From Flavobacteriales bacterium (GTDB lineage: Bacteria > Bacteroidota > Bacteroidia > Flavobacteriales_E > Vicingaceae), in assembly GCA_002401955.1 (NCBI GenBank), contig NVUQ01000088.1, positions 1 through 44,621 on the forward strand: a stretch of DNA of 44,621 bases, written 5' to 3'. Positions 1 through 7,501 of this stretch are shown one piece after another; within the stretch, counting starts at the first letter, position 1, and each line of letters begins with the position of its first letter. The notes under the pieces are model-generated. The model searched no databases. It saw only the letters and a list, made by a program, of their open reading frames with translations, and had not been told where the DNA came from. A program made the position numbers and the translations under genes.

Positions 1-94
1 TCCGCACACCAAATTCTTGAATGCCGTCTTCCTTCCAAAAACCTTTATAGTGTGTAGGATAATTGTTTTTACCAATGAAAAAAAATGAAAAAGA
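1..94 (-). other. Possible edge fragment of a YwqK/MORN-like reading frame
   Basis: An open minus-strand frame runs off the left edge. Its translation contains YPTHYKGFWKEDGIQEFG, which resembles the tryptophan/glycine pattern of YwqK-type repeats. A stop lies just upstream in frame and no ATG, GTG or TTG follows it. It may be a gene remnant, a gene with an unusual start, or chance. It would be transcribed in the same direction as the secretion locus. Confidence 0.2.
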
Positions 95-106
95 TTATTA
101 TGAATG

Positions 107-151
107 AGATTGCTTCCCGCTTTTGCTTTCGCAAAACACTCGCAATGACGT
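107..151. repeat. Palindromic repeat family B, partial copy
   Basis: The segment begins GAGATTGCTTC and ends CTCGCAATGACG, the same right arm as the full palindrome at 32341-32420. The middle differs and contains its own small hairpin, TTTTGC-tttc-GCAAAA. It looks like a diverged or partial copy of a dispersed intergenic repeat. Confidence 0.7.
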
Positions 152-182
152 AGTACTGAGAATAACAAAACACCACTCTTAA

Positions 183-200
183 TCTCCCCTCAAGGGGAGA
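183..200. repeat. Perfect short palindrome downstream of gspF
   Basis: TCTCCCC-TCAA-GGGGAGA forms a perfect 7-bp stem with a 4-nt loop, 22 bp beyond the stop of the GspF-like gene. On the minus strand no run of T follows, so it is not a classical intrinsic terminator. It could still stop 3' decay of the long secretion mRNA. Confidence 0.6.
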
Positions 201-221
201 ATAGTTACTGTATTAAACTCA

Positions 222-1367
222 TCAAAACAATCCTGTATTAATTTCTATCATAGGAAGGTACATGGCTATAATAATAAAACCTACTACCACACTTATAAAA
301 ACGATAATAAAAGGTTCTAAGAGCTTTCCAAAAACTTCTGATTTATGATCTAATTCTTTAGAATACTGTTCATCTAAGCTCTGAAAAATAACATCGAGTT
401 TATTTACTTCTTCTGCTACTTTAATTAATGCTGTCATCTTTTTAGGAAAGATAGGAAAAGCTCTCATGCTCTCATTCAATAACTTTCCTTCCATAATATC
501 TTTCTCAACTACTTTTAACGCAGTTTGTATTGGATAGTAATCTATCATCTTATTTACAAGACTTATTGAGTTTAGTAAGGGGTTTTTAGCACTAATTAAT
601 AAATTCATAGAATGGCAAAAGCGGGTTAAATAAATCTTTTGAGCCATATCTCCCACTACAGGTATTTTTAAAATAACAGTAGCCGTTACTTTCCTAAACC
701 ATTCCTTTTTTCTATTCATATAAATCAATAGAAATACTCCAATAAAAAACAATAAAAAGAGGAAGAAATAATCACTTACTGTATCAGAAGCATCAACAAC
801 AAACTGTGTAAGAGCTGGTAGTTTTTTGTTAAAACTGGTTAGTATCCCTTCGAACATTGGCACTAAAAATTTCAAGAGAAAAATAACCATTCCGAACGAT
901 GCTACAAGTAAAAAGATAGGGTAAGACAATGCACTGGTAATCTTTCTTTTTTGTTCTACTTTTCGTTTAAAAAAACCTGCTAAATCGGTTAACACTACAT
1001 CTATTCTTGAGGTCTCCTCTCCTACTTTTAACGAGTAATATTCATACTCTGTAAACTTTTCTGTTTTTTTTATTGCTTCTGAAAAACTTAATCCATTAAT
1101 AATGTCATTTTTAATGCCTTCCAATAACATTCTATCTTTATCCTTTTCTGTTTCATCAACAATAAGTTCTAGGGCTGTTTTTATATCTGTTCCGGCAGAT
1201 AATAACAGGCTAATTTCAGCATAAAACTGTTCTTTCTTCTTGTCTGGAAAATTCTTATTGAAACTAATATCCTGACTTAAAATAGTTGCAAAGCTCTGTT
1301 TATCGTCAGCCTTTTTCTTTTTTGTTTTTGGCTGCTCTTGATATTTCTTTTTAATATCTATTCCCAT
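222..1367 (-). CDS. GspF/PilC-family inner-membrane platform protein
   Basis: This is the polytopic platform protein that couples the cytoplasmic GspE-type ATPase to pseudopilus assembly. The 381 residues have a Lys-rich, charged N-terminus (about 1-45), then two T2SSF repeats. Each repeat has an amphipathic helical bundle (about 45-145 and 245-345), and the repeats are separated and followed by hydrophobic segments near residues 145-170, 200-220 and 350-375. The N-terminal repeat contains ISLLSAGTDIKTAL, typical of the family. Length is close to the usual 400. It is the last gene of the locus and its start overlaps the upstream pseudopilin gene by 17 nt, implying translational coupling. The family call is firm; T2SS versus type IV pilus rests on context. 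Confidence 0.92.
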   Translation of the reverse strand: MGIDIKKKYQEQPKTKKKKADDKQSFATILSQDISFNKNFPDKKKEQFYAEISLLLSAGTDIKTALELIVDETEKDKDRMLLEGIKNDIINGLSFSEAIKKTEKFTEYEYYSLKVGEETSRIDVVLTDLAGFFKRKVEQKRKITSALSYPIFLLVASFGMVIFLLKFLVPMFEGILTSFNKKLPALTQFVVDASDTVSDYFFLFLLFFIGVFLLIYMNRKKEWFRKVTATVILKIPVVGDMAQKIYLTRFCHSMNLLISAKNPLLNSISLVNKMIDYYPIQTALKVVEKDIMEGKLLNESMRAFPIFPKKMTALIKVAEEVNKLDVIFQSLDEQYSKELDHKSEVFGKLLEPFIIVFISVVVGFIIIAMYLPMIEINTGLF

Positions 1368-1821
1368 CTTCTTTTTCTATCTGAATAATTGCTCCATAAT
1401 ATTTGTACAGAGAGATTTGCTTATCATCTTTAACTGTTAAAACCATGTAATCAATTAAAGACTCTTTATTTACATCAAAACTATTTATTTCTACATCATT
1501 TACTTTAAAGAAAAAAGTATCGGTTCGTTCGTTTAATGTTCTTACAATAAAATCATCATCAAAAGAGTAATTTATCTTTCTATCAATCATTTCTATTTCA
1601 ATGCTTCTACTACCTTTTTTGATCACTTTTTTTGCTGTTTCAAACTCTCTATTTAACACTTCTGATAATTCGAAATAACTTCTTATTTCTGTTTTAATAG
1701 CAGAGAATTTAAAAAACTGTTTATGAGAAAAAACATAACCTGAATAAACAGCACTTATTATTATTCCAGATAAGAAAATGGAAATCATAAGTTCTAATAA
1801 TGAATATGCCTTTAACTTCAT
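1351..1821 (-). CDS. GspJ-like minor pseudopilin
   Basis: This 156-residue protein has a type III (prepilin) signal. The short leader MKLKA is followed by YSLLELMISIFLSGIIISAV, so processing is predicted after Ala5, leaving Tyr at +1 and the expected Glu at +5. The rest is a soluble domain of about 120 residues with no motif I recognise. Its size and place among other pseudopilins suggest a GspJ-like tip subunit, although J and I assignments are only positional. It overlaps the preceding gene by 4 nt and the GspF-like gene by 17 nt. Confidence 0.75.
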   Translation of the reverse strand: MKLKAYSLLELMISIFLSGIIISAVYSGYVFSHKQFFKFSAIKTEIRSYFELSEVLNREFETAKKVIKKGSRSIEIEMIDRKINYSFDDDFIVRTLNERTDTFFFKVNDVEINSFDVNKESLIDYMVLTVKDDKQISLYKYYGAIIQIEKEDGNRY

Positions 1822-2171
1822 ACTTCTTTTAAGGTTATAATTTCTTTACTAATATATAAAATCTCTTCATTTTTTAACGCTTTTATAAGTAGCACTCTTA
1901 ACTGTTCACTTCTATTGTAATCTAAAATTGTTTTTTCTATTAACAAACCTTTTACCTCTATTGTTTCATCAATAAATCGTTCATTTTTAAGCGTCTCATT
2001 CCGCATTGATTTTACCAAAATATAAGCATCTTGTTTTTCTTTGGATATACCTGTTTTTGTAACATTAGCTATTACCATAGATGATAAACTAAACACAATC
2101 ACAACAATAACCATCGAAACCATAGATTCGATGATTGAAAAGGCTTTTATCTTATCACTTAGTTTAACCAT
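1818..2171 (-). CDS. GspI-like minor pseudopilin
   Basis: This 117-residue protein has a prepilin signal: leader MVKLSDKIKA, then FSIIESMVSMVIVVIVFSL. Predicted cleavage is after Ala10, with Phe at +1 and Glu at +5, the canonical mature N-terminus apart from Ala instead of Gly at -1. The periplasmic part is short (about 75 residues), matching GspI/PilV-type minor pseudopilins. It overlaps the GspK-position gene by 13 nt and the following pseudopilin by 4 nt. The specific I-type assignment is inferred from length and order. Confidence 0.75.
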   Translation of the reverse strand: MVKLSDKIKAFSIIESMVSMVIVVIVFSLSSMVIANVTKTGISKEKQDAYILVKSMRNETLKNERFIDETIEVKGLLIEKTILDYNRSEQLRVLLIKALKNEEILYISKEIITLKEV

Positions 2172-3421
2172 TTAATAATACGCTGGTTTTTTATTGTTTC
2201 GGTTAAGGGCACACCTACAAAATTTTCTGAAAGTTCATCTCTATTTATCACAGCATCCATTAAATGATTTTCATAAACTGATGATGGTGTTTTTAGAATT
2301 AACTTTTTACAAAAAACTCCTCCTATAATCCCTCCTTTAAGTTCTAATAGTTCTGATGAATAAACCTGTCCCGTAATTTCAGTTTCTTTACCAATTGAAA
2401 CAATCGCTTGATTTTTTCTGTCAAAATTTTCGTTGTGTAAAAAAACTGATCCTTTTACAAGCACTTTTTCTCCAACAATTAACTTACGAGCAATTGTTGA
2501 GCTTCCTTGTCCTATTAATGCAATAACACTTGGGTAATGTAATTGACAATTATCTTCTATTATCACAGAATCTTGTGCGAATATTTGCATCGTTCCTTTT
2601 ACGCCTTTTTGAATTACAATTCCTTTAGAATAAAGAATTGCATTGGTAATAATAGCTGATTTATTAACCACTATTTGTTTGTCTGATTTAATGATAATGT
2701 TTCCTTCTATTACCTTTTTTGAAAGATTTATTGTTAATGGTGAATACAACACCAGTGTTTTATTTTGGAAAGAATTTATGATAGAATCTTGATCCAAAAA
2801 CAACTCATAATCCATCAAACTATCATTTATAGACTCTTTTGGAAAGAAATTTTTTAAATTTTCATTAATCAGTTCTTTATTAATTGGAGGTAATGTTTTA
2901 TTGCTATTATATTTTGTTCCATTAATTAATTTGTTTCCTACAAAGCTTTTTCCTTCTATATAGGCTCTTTTAACTCCTGCTTTTGGTAAATAGCAATTTC
3001 CTGTAATTTGAGTTCTTCCTGTTAGCGATAGCGGTTTGTTTTGATCAGCTAAATACAAAGCAATTTCTTCTCCTTCATTAATGTTAGCTCCAATTAAAGC
3101 AGATTTAGAAGCAGATTTATTTCTCCATTTTGCTTCTGAAGAAAGGATATAAAATGCTCCCCAATATTTTTTTTCGATAGATACTTTATGCTCTTCATCA
3201 TTAAAAAGATCAACTTCAATTTTAGAATTAATAGGAATTTCTTGATGAAATGATAATCCGTAATTTATACCTGAACTGGTATCTCTATACAATTGTTCTT
3301 GTTTGAGCGTTTGTATAACATAGGCACTGTTGTAATAATTAACAAGAATAAAAGAGGAACTAATTAATGCGATTACAATAATTAAAAACATAGCATATAA
3401 TAATGCCCCAGCCTTAATCAT
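2159..3421 (-). CDS. GspK-position pseudopilin-like protein with predicted beta-helix body
   Basis: The 420-residue product starts MIKA, then GALLYAMFLIIVIALISSSF, a prepilin-like signal with predicted cleavage after Ala4 and Tyr rather than Glu at +5. Lack of Glu5 is a hallmark of GspK, the largest minor pseudopilin. The body, especially residues 215-390, has short alternating hydrophobic strands with turns (for example GNIIIKSDKQIVVNKSAI and later VLVKGSVFL, TEITGQVY, LELKGGIIGGVF). This resembles bactofilin-like or other right-handed beta-helical proteins rather than the helical insert of proteobacterial GspK. It overlaps the upstream gene by 8 nt and the downstream pseudopilin by 13 nt. 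Its role as a tip subunit is inferred. Confidence 0.65.
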   Translation of the reverse strand: MIKAGALLYAMFLIIVIALISSSFILVNYYNSAYVIQTLKQEQLYRDTSSGINYGLSFHQEIPINSKIEVDLFNDEEHKVSIEKKYWGAFYILSSEAKWRNKSASKSALIGANINEGEEIALYLADQNKPLSLTGRTQITGNCYLPKAGVKRAYIEGKSFVGNKLINGTKYNSNKTLPPINKELINENLKNFFPKESINDSLMDYELFLDQDSIINSFQNKTLVLYSPLTINLSKKVIEGNIIIKSDKQIVVNKSAIITNAILYSKGIVIQKGVKGTMQIFAQDSVIIEDNCQLHYPSVIALIGQGSSTIARKLIVGEKVLVKGSVFLHNENFDRKNQAIVSIGKETEITGQVYSSELLELKGGIIGGVFCKKLILKTPSSVYENHLMDAVINRDELSENFVGVPLTETIKNQRIIKWLN

Positions 3422-4262
3422 CTTTTTGTTTTTTCTGCTTTTTAGTTTTCTTTTTCTTAGACTTTTTTTGCTCTTTCTTTTCTACTGATTCTTTTATTTC
3501 TTTCGAATCATCATTCTTTTTCCAGAAAGGTTTTTTCTTTTTTTCTAATTTACTATCTGGTTTTGACTCTTTCTTTTTTACAATTTCTTTTTCATCCTCT
3601 TTTTTCGAGATATCTTTTTCTTTCTTTTCTTTTTCTTTCTTTTCTTTTTCTTCTATAACTTTCTCTTCTCTAACTACTTCCTTTCCTTTTTTATATGTTT
3701 GTTTACTGTAAACTGTATCAGACTTATAGGTGATTTTCTTCCCGTGTAAACGCCCTTTTTTATAATTTCCTTTCTCAATTAATTTTTGATTCTCGAACTT
3801 TTGATATCCTCCATTGAGTTTGTTTTTCGAAAAATTACCCTTCTCAATTAGTTGTCCGTTATAATAGGCGTAATATTTTCCATTCTTATACCCTTTTATC
3901 CAAGTATTGGAATAAACTAATTTCCCTTTATTATTCCATTTTTTCCATTTACCATGTTTAACACCTTTTTTAAAATTTCCTTTAGTGATTAAGTCTCCGG
4001 TCCTAGTGATTACTTGGTATTCTCCATCTAACAGCTTTCCTTTATAATCTCCTTGGTTGCTTTTAATGGAATTATTGTGATACCAATAATAATCTGTTGC
4101 AGTATTCAAATTTGGCTTTTCATTAGCTAATAAGACATTCGCTTTAACTGAAGAATCATTAAAATGGATATTAATTTCTCTATGGGTAATCTCTTCAATC
4201 TTCTGTCCCCAGCCTTTTGTGATGGACAATGTCAATAAAATTATAATGATTATATTTTTCAT
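3414..4262 (-). CDS. Secreted YwqK/MORN-type repeat protein inside the secretion operon
   Basis: A signal peptide (MKNIIIIILLTLSITKGWGQ) precedes about five YwqK-type repeats at residues 70-180, each with a G-x-x-K-x-G-K-W/Y pattern (for example GNFKKGVKHGKWKKW). The C-terminal third, from about residue 195, is extremely Lys/Glu-rich and probably disordered. The family is common in Bacteroidota and often annotated as toxin-antitoxin YwqK antitoxin, but the extracytoplasmic location and highly charged tail argue against an antitoxin role here. It lies between the GspC-like and GspK-like genes on the same strand and overlaps the latter, so it is probably co-expressed with the machine. Its function is unknown. 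Confidence 0.75.
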   Translation of the reverse strand: MKNIIIIILLTLSITKGWGQKIEEITHREINIHFNDSSVKANVLLANEKPNLNTATDYYWYHNNSIKSNQGDYKGKLLDGEYQVITRTGDLITKGNFKKGVKHGKWKKWNNKGKLVYSNTWIKGYKNGKYYAYYNGQLIEKGNFSKNKLNGGYQKFENQKLIEKGNYKKGRLHGKKITYKSDTVYSKQTYKKGKEVVREEKVIEEKEKKEKEKKEKDISKKEDEKEIVKKKESKPDSKLEKKKKPFWKKNDDSKEIKESVEKKEQKKSKKKKTKKQKKQKDD

Positions 4263-4277
4263 ATCTTAAAATTATCT

Positions 4278-4290
4278 CTGGCATTGCCAG
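4278..4290 (-). repeat. Small hairpin directly after the gspC-like stop
   Basis: On the minus strand the stop codon TAA is followed immediately by CTGGC-aat-GCCAG and then AGATAA. A matching hairpin with compensated bases follows the GspE-like stop at 9459-9471. It has no T-tract, so it is more likely an mRNA processing or stability element than a terminator. Confidence 0.55.
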
Positions 4291-4773
4291 TTATTTTGTT
4301 ATTGTTTTACTTTCTTTTTGAAAACGTACCTCCACTGTACTTTTCGCTATTGATACAATTGTTACATCGTTAACAATGTCTTTTTCTTTTATCAGAAATT
4401 CTTTTCCATTAACATTCAAAATCCCAACTCTTCTATCTGAATTATTATTCTTTATCATTCCTTTAAAACTAATGGCTGGCCATGGTTTTTCTGCTTTTGG
4501 CATCTTAGCTCTATTATTACCTTTAGGTTTTGTTCCTTGTGAAGAAGAAATAGTTTTTTTAGTTCTTATTTTCTTGCCTAAAAAAGGATCTCTATAATCG
4601 GCAACTATTAAAAAGGTATCTTTTTTAATTTCATCAATATTTACCTCTTGTTTAATCTCTTCTTTAGCATAATTAGGCGTGCCAAAAAAAGAACCAAACA
4701 ATTGATAGAATACAAAACCCCACACCAGAAGAACTAGTGGAAGCATCATATATAATGTTTTTTTCTTTTTCAT
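4291..4773 (-). CDS. GspC/PilP-like inner-membrane protein
   Basis: The 160-residue bitopic protein has one N-terminal membrane segment at about residues 7-28. A basic, Ser/Gly-rich linker follows (about 70-95). The C-terminal domain of about 65 residues contains FKGMIKNNNSDRRVGILNVN and ends in beta strands, matching the homology-region fold of GspC and PilP that contacts the secretin. No PDZ or coiled-coil domain follows, so it is shorter than proteobacterial GspC (about 270). It sits downstream of the GspL/GspM-like genes, which fits an inner-membrane alignment complex linked to the secretin. Its start codon touches the stop of the upstream lipoprotein gene. Confidence 0.7.
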   Translation of the reverse strand: MKKKKTLYMMLPLVLLVWGFVFYQLFGSFFGTPNYAKEEIKQEVNIDEIKKDTFLIVADYRDPFLGKKIRTKKTISSSQGTKPKGNNRAKMPKAEKPWPAISFKGMIKNNNSDRRVGILNVNGKEFLIKEKDIVNDVTIVSIAKSTVEVRFQKESKTITK

Positions 4774-5744
4774 TATTGTATTCTTGCTTTCCTTAAATTA
4801 GTCATGTAAGCTACATTTCCAGCTGCATCCTCCGTTTCAACTTTCCAAAAATGATCAACACCTATTGAGTCTACATATTGTGTTGTTCCTGAGGTAATTG
4901 GTTTAGGAAACCCTGCGATTATTGTTGTTCCAGAATCTGAATAAAAATAAATCTTATCGGTTAAAGCTGTAGGTGTTCCTCCCCCTGTATTTGCATCTTG
5001 TGTCCAAGTGTAGGTATTAAGGGTGTCAAACAATAAATCATTATGATTGGGTAAATTTAAAATAGCAATACCTGGAGTTGTTGTATCTATTGTTAAAGAT
5101 CTTGGAGGGTTTTCAAAAGGGGTTGACGTTAAAGTTGTATTGTTAAAACCACTCACAGCCCAAACATAAATTCCTTCTGGTAACACCTCAGTATAAGTTG
5201 TAGCTGTCATAGAGGCTGGAGTTGAATATTGAGTTCCCCAAGCCCCATCATGAATTTCAATATTATAAACATCAGCACCTGTTATTGATTGCCATGTGAA
5301 TGTTATCGAATCAGAATTGGTTATTTCATTATCTAATGGCAATGATAATGGCACATGAATATTACTAATATCCAAGGTACTATCAATTGTTAAGTTAAAA
5401 GTTGTGTAATGGGTTTCTCCTCCATTATTTTGACCTCTAACTCTCCATTGAAACGAACCCGGATAAAGGGTAACACTAAACTTGTTATTATTAATAGTTG
5501 TGTCTAAAACAAGGTAGGTTACAGCCGAAAATGTACCTTCTACTATTTGCATGTTATAAACTTCGGCCCCTTCCAATAAATCCCACCAAAAGGTATGGGT
5601 TGGTTGGATAGTTAACAAGTTGTTTTTTGGCGACAATAAACTTATAGCTTCATTTTCAATGTCTTTTTCAACAAAATCATCACAAGAAAAAAGCAATGTG
5701 CTGATAATTAAAAATAACGAAGTGATTTTAAGTATTTTCTTCAT
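4773..5744 (-). CDS. Lipoprotein with three Fn3-like repeats, embedded in the secretion operon
   Basis: A lipoprotein signal ends in STLLFSC, with lipidated Cys21 followed by Asp-Asp. Acidic residues at +2/+3 resemble the export signal that takes Bacteroidota lipoproteins to the cell surface. The mature part has about three beta-sandwich repeats (roughly 35-125, 130-220, 225-320), each with a W-containing strand such as HTFWWDLLEGAEVYNMQI and later FTWQSITGADVYNIEI, typical of Fn3-like modules. It overlaps the GspM-like gene by 17 nt and touches the GspC-like start, so it is an integral operon member. It might act as an outer-membrane partner, pilotin or surface adhesin of the machine. I know no T2SS subunit of this type. 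Confidence 0.75.
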   Translation of the reverse strand: MKKILKITSLFLIISTLLFSCDDFVEKDIENEAISLLSPKNNLLTIQPTHTFWWDLLEGAEVYNMQIVEGTFSAVTYLVLDTTINNNKFSVTLYPGSFQWRVRGQNNGGETHYTTFNLTIDSTLDISNIHVPLSLPLDNEITNSDSITFTWQSITGADVYNIEIHDGAWGTQYSTPASMTATTYTEVLPEGIYVWAVSGFNNTTLTSTPFENPPRSLTIDTTTPGIAILNLPNHNDLLFDTLNTYTWTQDANTGGGTPTALTDKIYFYSDSGTTIIAGFPKPITSGTTQYVDSIGVDHFWKVETEDAAGNVAYMTNLRKARIQ

Positions 5745-6279
5745 GTGTTTCTGTTTTTACGTTTTGTATATATATTGTTGTATTTAACTTTCTTTTTCTA
5801 GTTCTTAATTCTTTTGATGTTTTAAAATCTACAGCAACTACTTTTCCTACGGTATAATTGTTCTCTAAAAAGTAAATCAGTTTAAGTAAATTAATAAACC
5901 TTCCTTCTACTGTCAATTCAGCTGTTTTGGTTACATATCCATTATTAGAAGTAATATAAGGCTGCGGAAAGTCTTTTAAAATCAATTCATTTTTTTGTAC
6001 ATAACCTGTAACAGATTCTAATAATACTTGATGAATATCTACAGCAGTGTAATCTTTATTGGTTCCAACCAATTGTTCTATTCGCTTTATTTTTTGGGTT
6101 AGAATTTTAATCTGTTCTGGGGCATTTTTACTTTTAGCTATTTGCTCTCTATACTCACTGTTTTTAATAGCTATATCTATCGTGTTAGATAAAGCCATGT
6201 TATATATTACAAAAGAGAATACCCCCCCTCCTATTAAAATATATAGTAATCGTTGTTTATATGTTAGTTTCTTTTTCAA
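5728..6279 (-). CDS. GspM/PilO-like inner-membrane protein
   Basis: This 183-residue bitopic protein has a short basic cytoplasmic N-terminus, a membrane helix at about residues 10-30, a periplasmic coiled-coil stretch (about 35-75) and a ferredoxin-like C-terminal domain containing LTVEGRFINLLKLIYFLEN, the hallmark region of PilO/GspM proteins. Four nt separate it from the upstream GspL-like gene. With that protein it should form the periplasmic platform that links the ATPase and platform protein to the GspC/PilP-like subunit. Sequence identity to classical GspM is not something I can measure here, so the call rests on topology, motif and order. Confidence 0.75.
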   Translation of the reverse strand: MKKKLTYKQRLLYILIGGGVFSFVIYNMALSNTIDIAIKNSEYREQIAKSKNAPEQIKILTQKIKRIEQLVGTNKDYTAVDIHQVLLESVTGYVQKNELILKDFPQPYITSNNGYVTKTAELTVEGRFINLLKLIYFLENNYTVGKVVAVDFKTSKELRTRKRKLNTTIYIQNVKTETHEENT

Positions 6280-6283
6280 ATTC

Positions 6284-7501
6284 TTAAATCATTTTTACTT
6301 CTATTTCAAATTCTCCTACTGTTTTAATGTTATCTTGTATAAAGGATATGATGTTTATTTCACTAACCCATTCATATTCTTTAAGCGTTTTAATCCAATT
6401 GTTTAGCTCTATACTTCGACTAACTGTACCAGTAATTTTTATACTGTTGTAATTAAAATTAATATCTTCGGCTTTATTAATTTTCTTAGTTAAAGGATTA
6501 ATAAACAATTGGTTTAGTTGAATAGATGCTGGAATACTTAACCCAATTTGATCTGTATAATAAGATATTCGAGAGGCTCGTGCTACTCCGCTACTTTGTA
6601 TAAATTTTTCTTTTGTTTTCAATTCTTCTTCAAGCTTTGTTAACTCTACTACATACTCTCTTTTGCTATTAACTTGGTATTGTAGTTTATTATGTGTTTT
6701 CTCATAACTTCCTGCAATCACCATATTAGTCATCACTAGAACAAAGAAAAACGCAACAATACCAAACCCAACAATAAGTGATTTGTTTTTATATAAGTAC
6801 TCTTCTTTTGTTTCTTCTACTTTTGCTGAAGAAATAGGTGTAATCTTAGTTGATGAAACAAAATGATTGAATACTGTTCCAAAAGCAATTAACTCATGAG
6901 AATTAATTATTTCTCCTTCTATATCGTACTCTTCACCATTAGAAACACTTCCTAAACTATCTAATTGAATAATGTTATTGTTTTCTATAATTAACTCATG
7001 TGAGGTAGTTGATAAACTGATTTTATCTATAAGCTGAATGGTTTTCTCTATGGCAAAAGGACCTAAATACATTTCAACTCCAAATAAATTTAGCTTTTCA
7101 ACTTTTTCAATCAAACCATCCAAAACATCTTTCCTAATAATAGAAACCCAAGATTCAAAACCTTCTATTTTTGATTGTTGTAAGTAAAAATCTTTCATAG
7201 AAGCATTTGGTAACACTTGGTTTAAAAGATCTTGATCTTTAACAGTATCTTCTGCTTTAACTTTTTTATGAATTACTCCTTTCCCTCCAATAGAAAAATA
7301 CACAGGTATATTCTTCGTATTCTTTTTAGCCAGTTCTTCTAATGTTATATCAATAAATCGCCTACTCACTTCAACACCTTCTTTAGTTGATGTAAGTTCA
7401 AGTGCAATTATTGTATAGGTATCCTTGGTGTTAAAAACCAATTCTACACCAAACGCTGCTTGTCCTTTTATGAGTTTATATTTATCTAAAAAATTTAGCA
7501 T
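6284..7501 (-). CDS. GspL-like (PilM-PilN fusion-like) assembly platform protein
   Basis: The 405-residue product has a cytoplasmic domain (1-240) resembling a reduced actin-like PilM/cyto-GspL fold. A single membrane helix follows at about 243-265 (LIVGFGIVAFFFVLVMTNMV), then a coiled coil (about 270-305) and a ferredoxin-like periplasmic domain with INFNYNSIKITGTVSRSIEL, typical of PilN/peri-GspL. This one-polypeptide arrangement is the T2SS form, whereas type IV pili usually split it into PilM and PilN. Its start codon abuts the stop of the secretin gene. The expected role is to recruit the GspE-type ATPase and pair with the GspM-like protein. Confidence 0.75.
   Translation of the reverse strand: MLNFLDKYKLIKGQAAFGVELVFNTKDTYTIIALELTSTKEGVEVSRRFIDITLEELAKKNTKNIPVYFSIGGKGVIHKKVKAEDTVKDQDLLNQVLPNASMKDFYLQQSKIEGFESWVSIIRKDVLDGLIEKVEKLNLFGVEMYLGPFAIEKTIQLIDKISLSTTSHELIIENNNIIQLDSLGSVSNGEEYDIEGEIINSHELIAFGTVFNHFVSSTKITPISSAKVEETKEEYLYKNKSLIVGFGIVAFFFVLVMTNMVIAGSYEKTHNKLQYQVNSKREYVVELTKLEEELKTKEKFIQSSGVARASRISYYTDQIGLSIPASIQLNQLFINPLTKKINKAEDINFNYNSIKITGTVSRSIELNNWIKTLKEYEWVSEINIISFIQDNIKTVGEFEIEVKMI

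Noticed and set aside
183..200. Intrinsic terminator of the secretion operon
   Set aside because: The stem is good, but no T-tract follows in the minus-strand direction; kept only as a palindrome.
4376..4597. Plus-strand reading frame inside the GspC-like gene
   Set aside because: It is a shadow of a supported minus-strand gene in tight operon context, with no promoter or family resemblance.
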